Assembly (NCBI GenBank): GCA_031280075.1
Contig: JAITHG010000049.1
Location: 1 to 8,282 of the forward strand
Reading direction: 5' to 3'
DNA length: 8,282 bases
DNA from: Eubacteriales Family XIII. Incertae Sedis bacterium
GTDB lineage: Bacteria; Bacillota_A; Clostridia; Peptostreptococcales; Anaerovoracaceae
Both the position numbers and the translations under genes were made by a program. The notes under the pieces were generated by a model. It ran no database searches. It saw only the letters and a list, made by a program, of their open reading frames with translations, and was not told where the DNA came from. This document shows positions 7,166-8,282 of this stretch, one piece after another (positions within the stretch are counted from its first letter, which is position 1; every line of letters begins with the position of its first letter).

Positions 7166-7195
7166 AGTATAGCACACTACGACATGTATTTGTAA
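7166..7195 (-). promoter_or_regulatory. Predicted sigma-70-type promoter for ftsZ (and probably the downstream cluster)
   Basis: On the minus strand TTACAA (7195-7190) and TATACT (7171-7166) are separated by 18 bp, and TGC directly precedes TATACT, giving an extended -10 element (TGnTATACT). Transcription would start near 7159, leaving a leader of about 70 bases before the ftsZ ATG. A second CTATAC copy occurs 11 bp downstream (7172-7167 and 7161-7156), so there could be a second -10 or a bound direct repeat. The region is notably AT-rich against its GC-rich surroundings. Confidence 0.6.
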
Positions 7196-7197
7196 TG

Positions 7198-7217
7198 TTT
7201 CTGTGCCAAAACAGAAA
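7198..7217. repeat. 7-bp inverted repeat just upstream of the ftsZ -35 box
   Basis: Arms TTTCTGT (7198-7204) and ACAGAAA (7211-7217) are perfectly complementary, with a 6-base spacer GCCAAA. The repeat ends two bases before the predicted -35 box. No T run follows on either strand, so it reads better as a protein-binding dyad than as a terminator. The binding protein is unknown. Confidence 0.45.
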
Positions 7218-7232
7218 ATTTCCTCCAATTTG

Positions 7233-7253
7233 AATCCGCTCCGGGCGCGGATT
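7233..7253 (-). terminator. Possible weak hairpin terminator after the ABC transporter gene
   Basis: AATCCGC (7233-7239) and GCGGATT (7247-7253) pair perfectly around a 7-base loop, and the hairpin begins 13 bases after the ABC gene stop. Downstream on the minus strand the sequence is only mixed A/T with no clean T tract, so efficient intrinsic termination is doubtful. It could instead be a 3'-end stabilising stem. Confidence 0.3.
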
Positions 7254-7266
7254 GTAGGCGCACGTG

Positions 7267-8282
7267 TCAATCCCCGACCGTGACACCGCTTCCAGCGTCC
7301 GAATAGAGACCGTAGAGACGAGCGTACAGACCGCCCTTTTCCATCAGTTCATCATGGCTGCCCCGCTCCTCGATGCCATCCTCGGTCAGGACGAGGATGG
7401 TGTCCGCCCCCCGGATGGTCGTGAGCCTGTGTGCGATGGTCAGCGTCGTCCTGTCCTGCGAGAGGCGGGCAAGCGATTCCTGTACGATGCGCTCGCTCTC
7501 GTTGTCAAGCGCCGAGGTTGCCTCGTCCAGGATGAGGATGGGCGGGTTCTTGAGGAAGACGCGCGCGATGCTGATGCGCTGCTTCTGTCCACCTGACAGC
7601 TTGACACCGCGTTCGCCCACATAGGTGTCGTAGCCGTCTTCAAAGGCGCTGATGAAGTCGTGCGCACCCGCCAGGTGCGCCGCCTGCACGATCTCCTCGC
7701 GGGTCGCACCCGGGCGTCCGTACTCGATGTTGTCGCGGATGCTGCCCGAAAACAGGTAGACATCCTGTTGCACCATGCCCACCTGCCCGCGCAGGGAATG
7801 CAGACTGTAGTCGCGGATGTCGCCTCCGTCTACTGTAATGCGCCCCTCCGTCACGTCGTAGAAGCGCGGGATGAGGTTGCACAGTGTCGTCTTGCCGCTC
7901 CCTGATGGACCGACGAGAGCCACGTGCTCGCCCGCTCGAATGCGAAGATCCACACCTGAGAGCACATCCTCGTCTGCGTCGCTATAGCGGAAACGGACAC
8001 CTTCGAAGCAGATTTCCCCTTCTACCGCCTCGAGATCGGTGGCACCCTCCGCGTCCATGATCTCAGGGGGCTCGTCCATGACCTCGACAAAGCGCTCGAT
8101 GCCTGTCATGCCGCGCTGGAACTGCTCTGTGAACTCCACGATGCGCCGCACCGCCGTCAGCAGCATGACGACGTAGAGCAGGTAGGCAATGAAGTCTCCT
8201 GCACCGATGTCGCCCCGCATCATGAAGAGCGCCCCGCAGACGACGACCGCAACGTACATGATGCCGTCGAAGAGGCGCGTCG
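7267..8282 (-). CDS. ABC exporter, fused transmembrane/ATP-binding subunit, C-terminal part (cut by window edge)
   Basis: About 337 residues are visible, and the frame runs off the window end, so the N-terminus and most membrane helices are missing; full proteins of this type are about 570-620 residues. The first 55 visible residues hold hydrophobic helices ('YVAVVVCGALFMM' and 'FIAYLLYVVMLLTAV') typical of TM5-TM6 of type IV exporters (MsbA/Sav1866 fold). The nucleotide-binding domain is complete: Walker A 'GPSGSGKTT' (visible residues 124-132), Q-loop 'VQQDVYLFSGSI' (170-181), signature 'LSGGQKQR' (228-235), Walker B 'ILILDEATSALD' (248-259) and H-loop 'IAHRLTT' (282-288). It would act in the cytoplasmic membrane, as a homodimer or as a heterodimer with a neighbour outside the window, to drive ATP-dependent export of lipid, drug or peptide. 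The substrate cannot be told. Its stop is 176 bp before the ftsZ ATG, with a separate promoter between. Confidence 0.93.
   Translation of the reverse strand, partial: TRLFDGIMYVAVVVCGALFMMRGDIGAGDFIAYLLYVVMLLTAVRRIVEFTEQFQRGMTGIERFVEVMDEPPEIMDAEGATDLEAVEGEICFEGVRFRYSDADEDVLSGVDLRIRAGEHVALVGPSGSGKTTLCNLIPRFYDVTEGRITVDGGDIRDYSLHSLRGQVGMVQQDVYLFSGSIRDNIEYGRPGATREEIVQAAHLAGAHDFISAFEDGYDTYVGERGVKLSGGQKQRISIARVFLKNPPILILDEATSALDNESERIVQESLARLSQDRTTLTIAHRLTTIRGADTILVLTEDGIEERGSHDELMEKGGLYARLYGLYSDAGSGVTVGD

Noticed and set aside
5924..7195. Plus-strand open frame of 423 codons antisense to ftsZ
   Set aside because: It is fully antisense to a complete ftsZ and ends in the promoter region; an Asp/Arg/His-rich shadow sequence.
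1..8282. Search for mobile elements, CRISPR repeats, tRNA or rRNA genes, toxin-antitoxin or defence genes
   Set aside because: No transposase, long terminal repeats, regularly spaced repeats, tRNA-like cloverleaf or defence domain was seen. All long minus-strand coding sequence belongs to recognisable housekeeping or transport families.

Overview
The window is ordinary chromosomal housekeeping DNA from a GC-rich member of the Firmicutes, most plausibly a Negativicutes (Selenomonas-like) bacterium. I base this on three things: the gene order trmH-family methyltransferase - pheS - pheT - zapA - mutS2, which is the Bacillus-type order (ysgA-pheS-pheT-...-zapA-...-mutS2); FtsZ and PheS sequences of Firmicutes type; and high GC. 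The genus is an inference from memory of family traits, not a database match. Every supported gene lies on the minus strand, so transcription runs from high to low coordinates.

Layout in the direction of transcription. (1) 8282-7267: the C-terminal part of an ABC exporter subunit with fused membrane and ATPase domains, cut by the window edge. (2) 7266-7091: an intergenic region with a weak hairpin after the ABC gene, an inverted repeat, a good extended -10 promoter, and a strong ribosome binding site for ftsZ. (3) 7090-5804: ftsZ. (4) 5807-4971: a SPOUT/TrmH-family RNA 2'-O-methyltransferase that begins with TTG inside the ftsZ stop codon. (5) 4959-3937 and 3848-1398: pheS and pheT, the two subunits of phenylalanyl-tRNA synthetase. 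(6) 1397-1291: a gap with a TATAAT box and a 16-bp near-palindrome. (7) 1290-670: zapA, unusually long and coiled-coil rich. (8) 590-1: the N-terminal third or so of mutS2, cut by the window edge.

From the ftsZ promoter onward the genes are tightly packed: a 4-bp overlap, then gaps of 11, 88, 107 and 79 bp. They may form one transcription unit joining cell division (ftsZ, zapA), translation (RNA methyltransferase, PheRS) and DNA recombination or ribosome rescue (mutS2). The most noteworthy points are ftsZ lying outside a visible dcw cluster and beside the pheST-zapA block, the double-length ZapA, the absence of room for a T-box leader in front of pheS, and the operator-like dyads at the two intergenic promoters. 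I found no mobile element, CRISPR array, RNA gene, defence system or other clearly undescribed system. The long plus-strand reading frames are shadows of the minus-strand genes.
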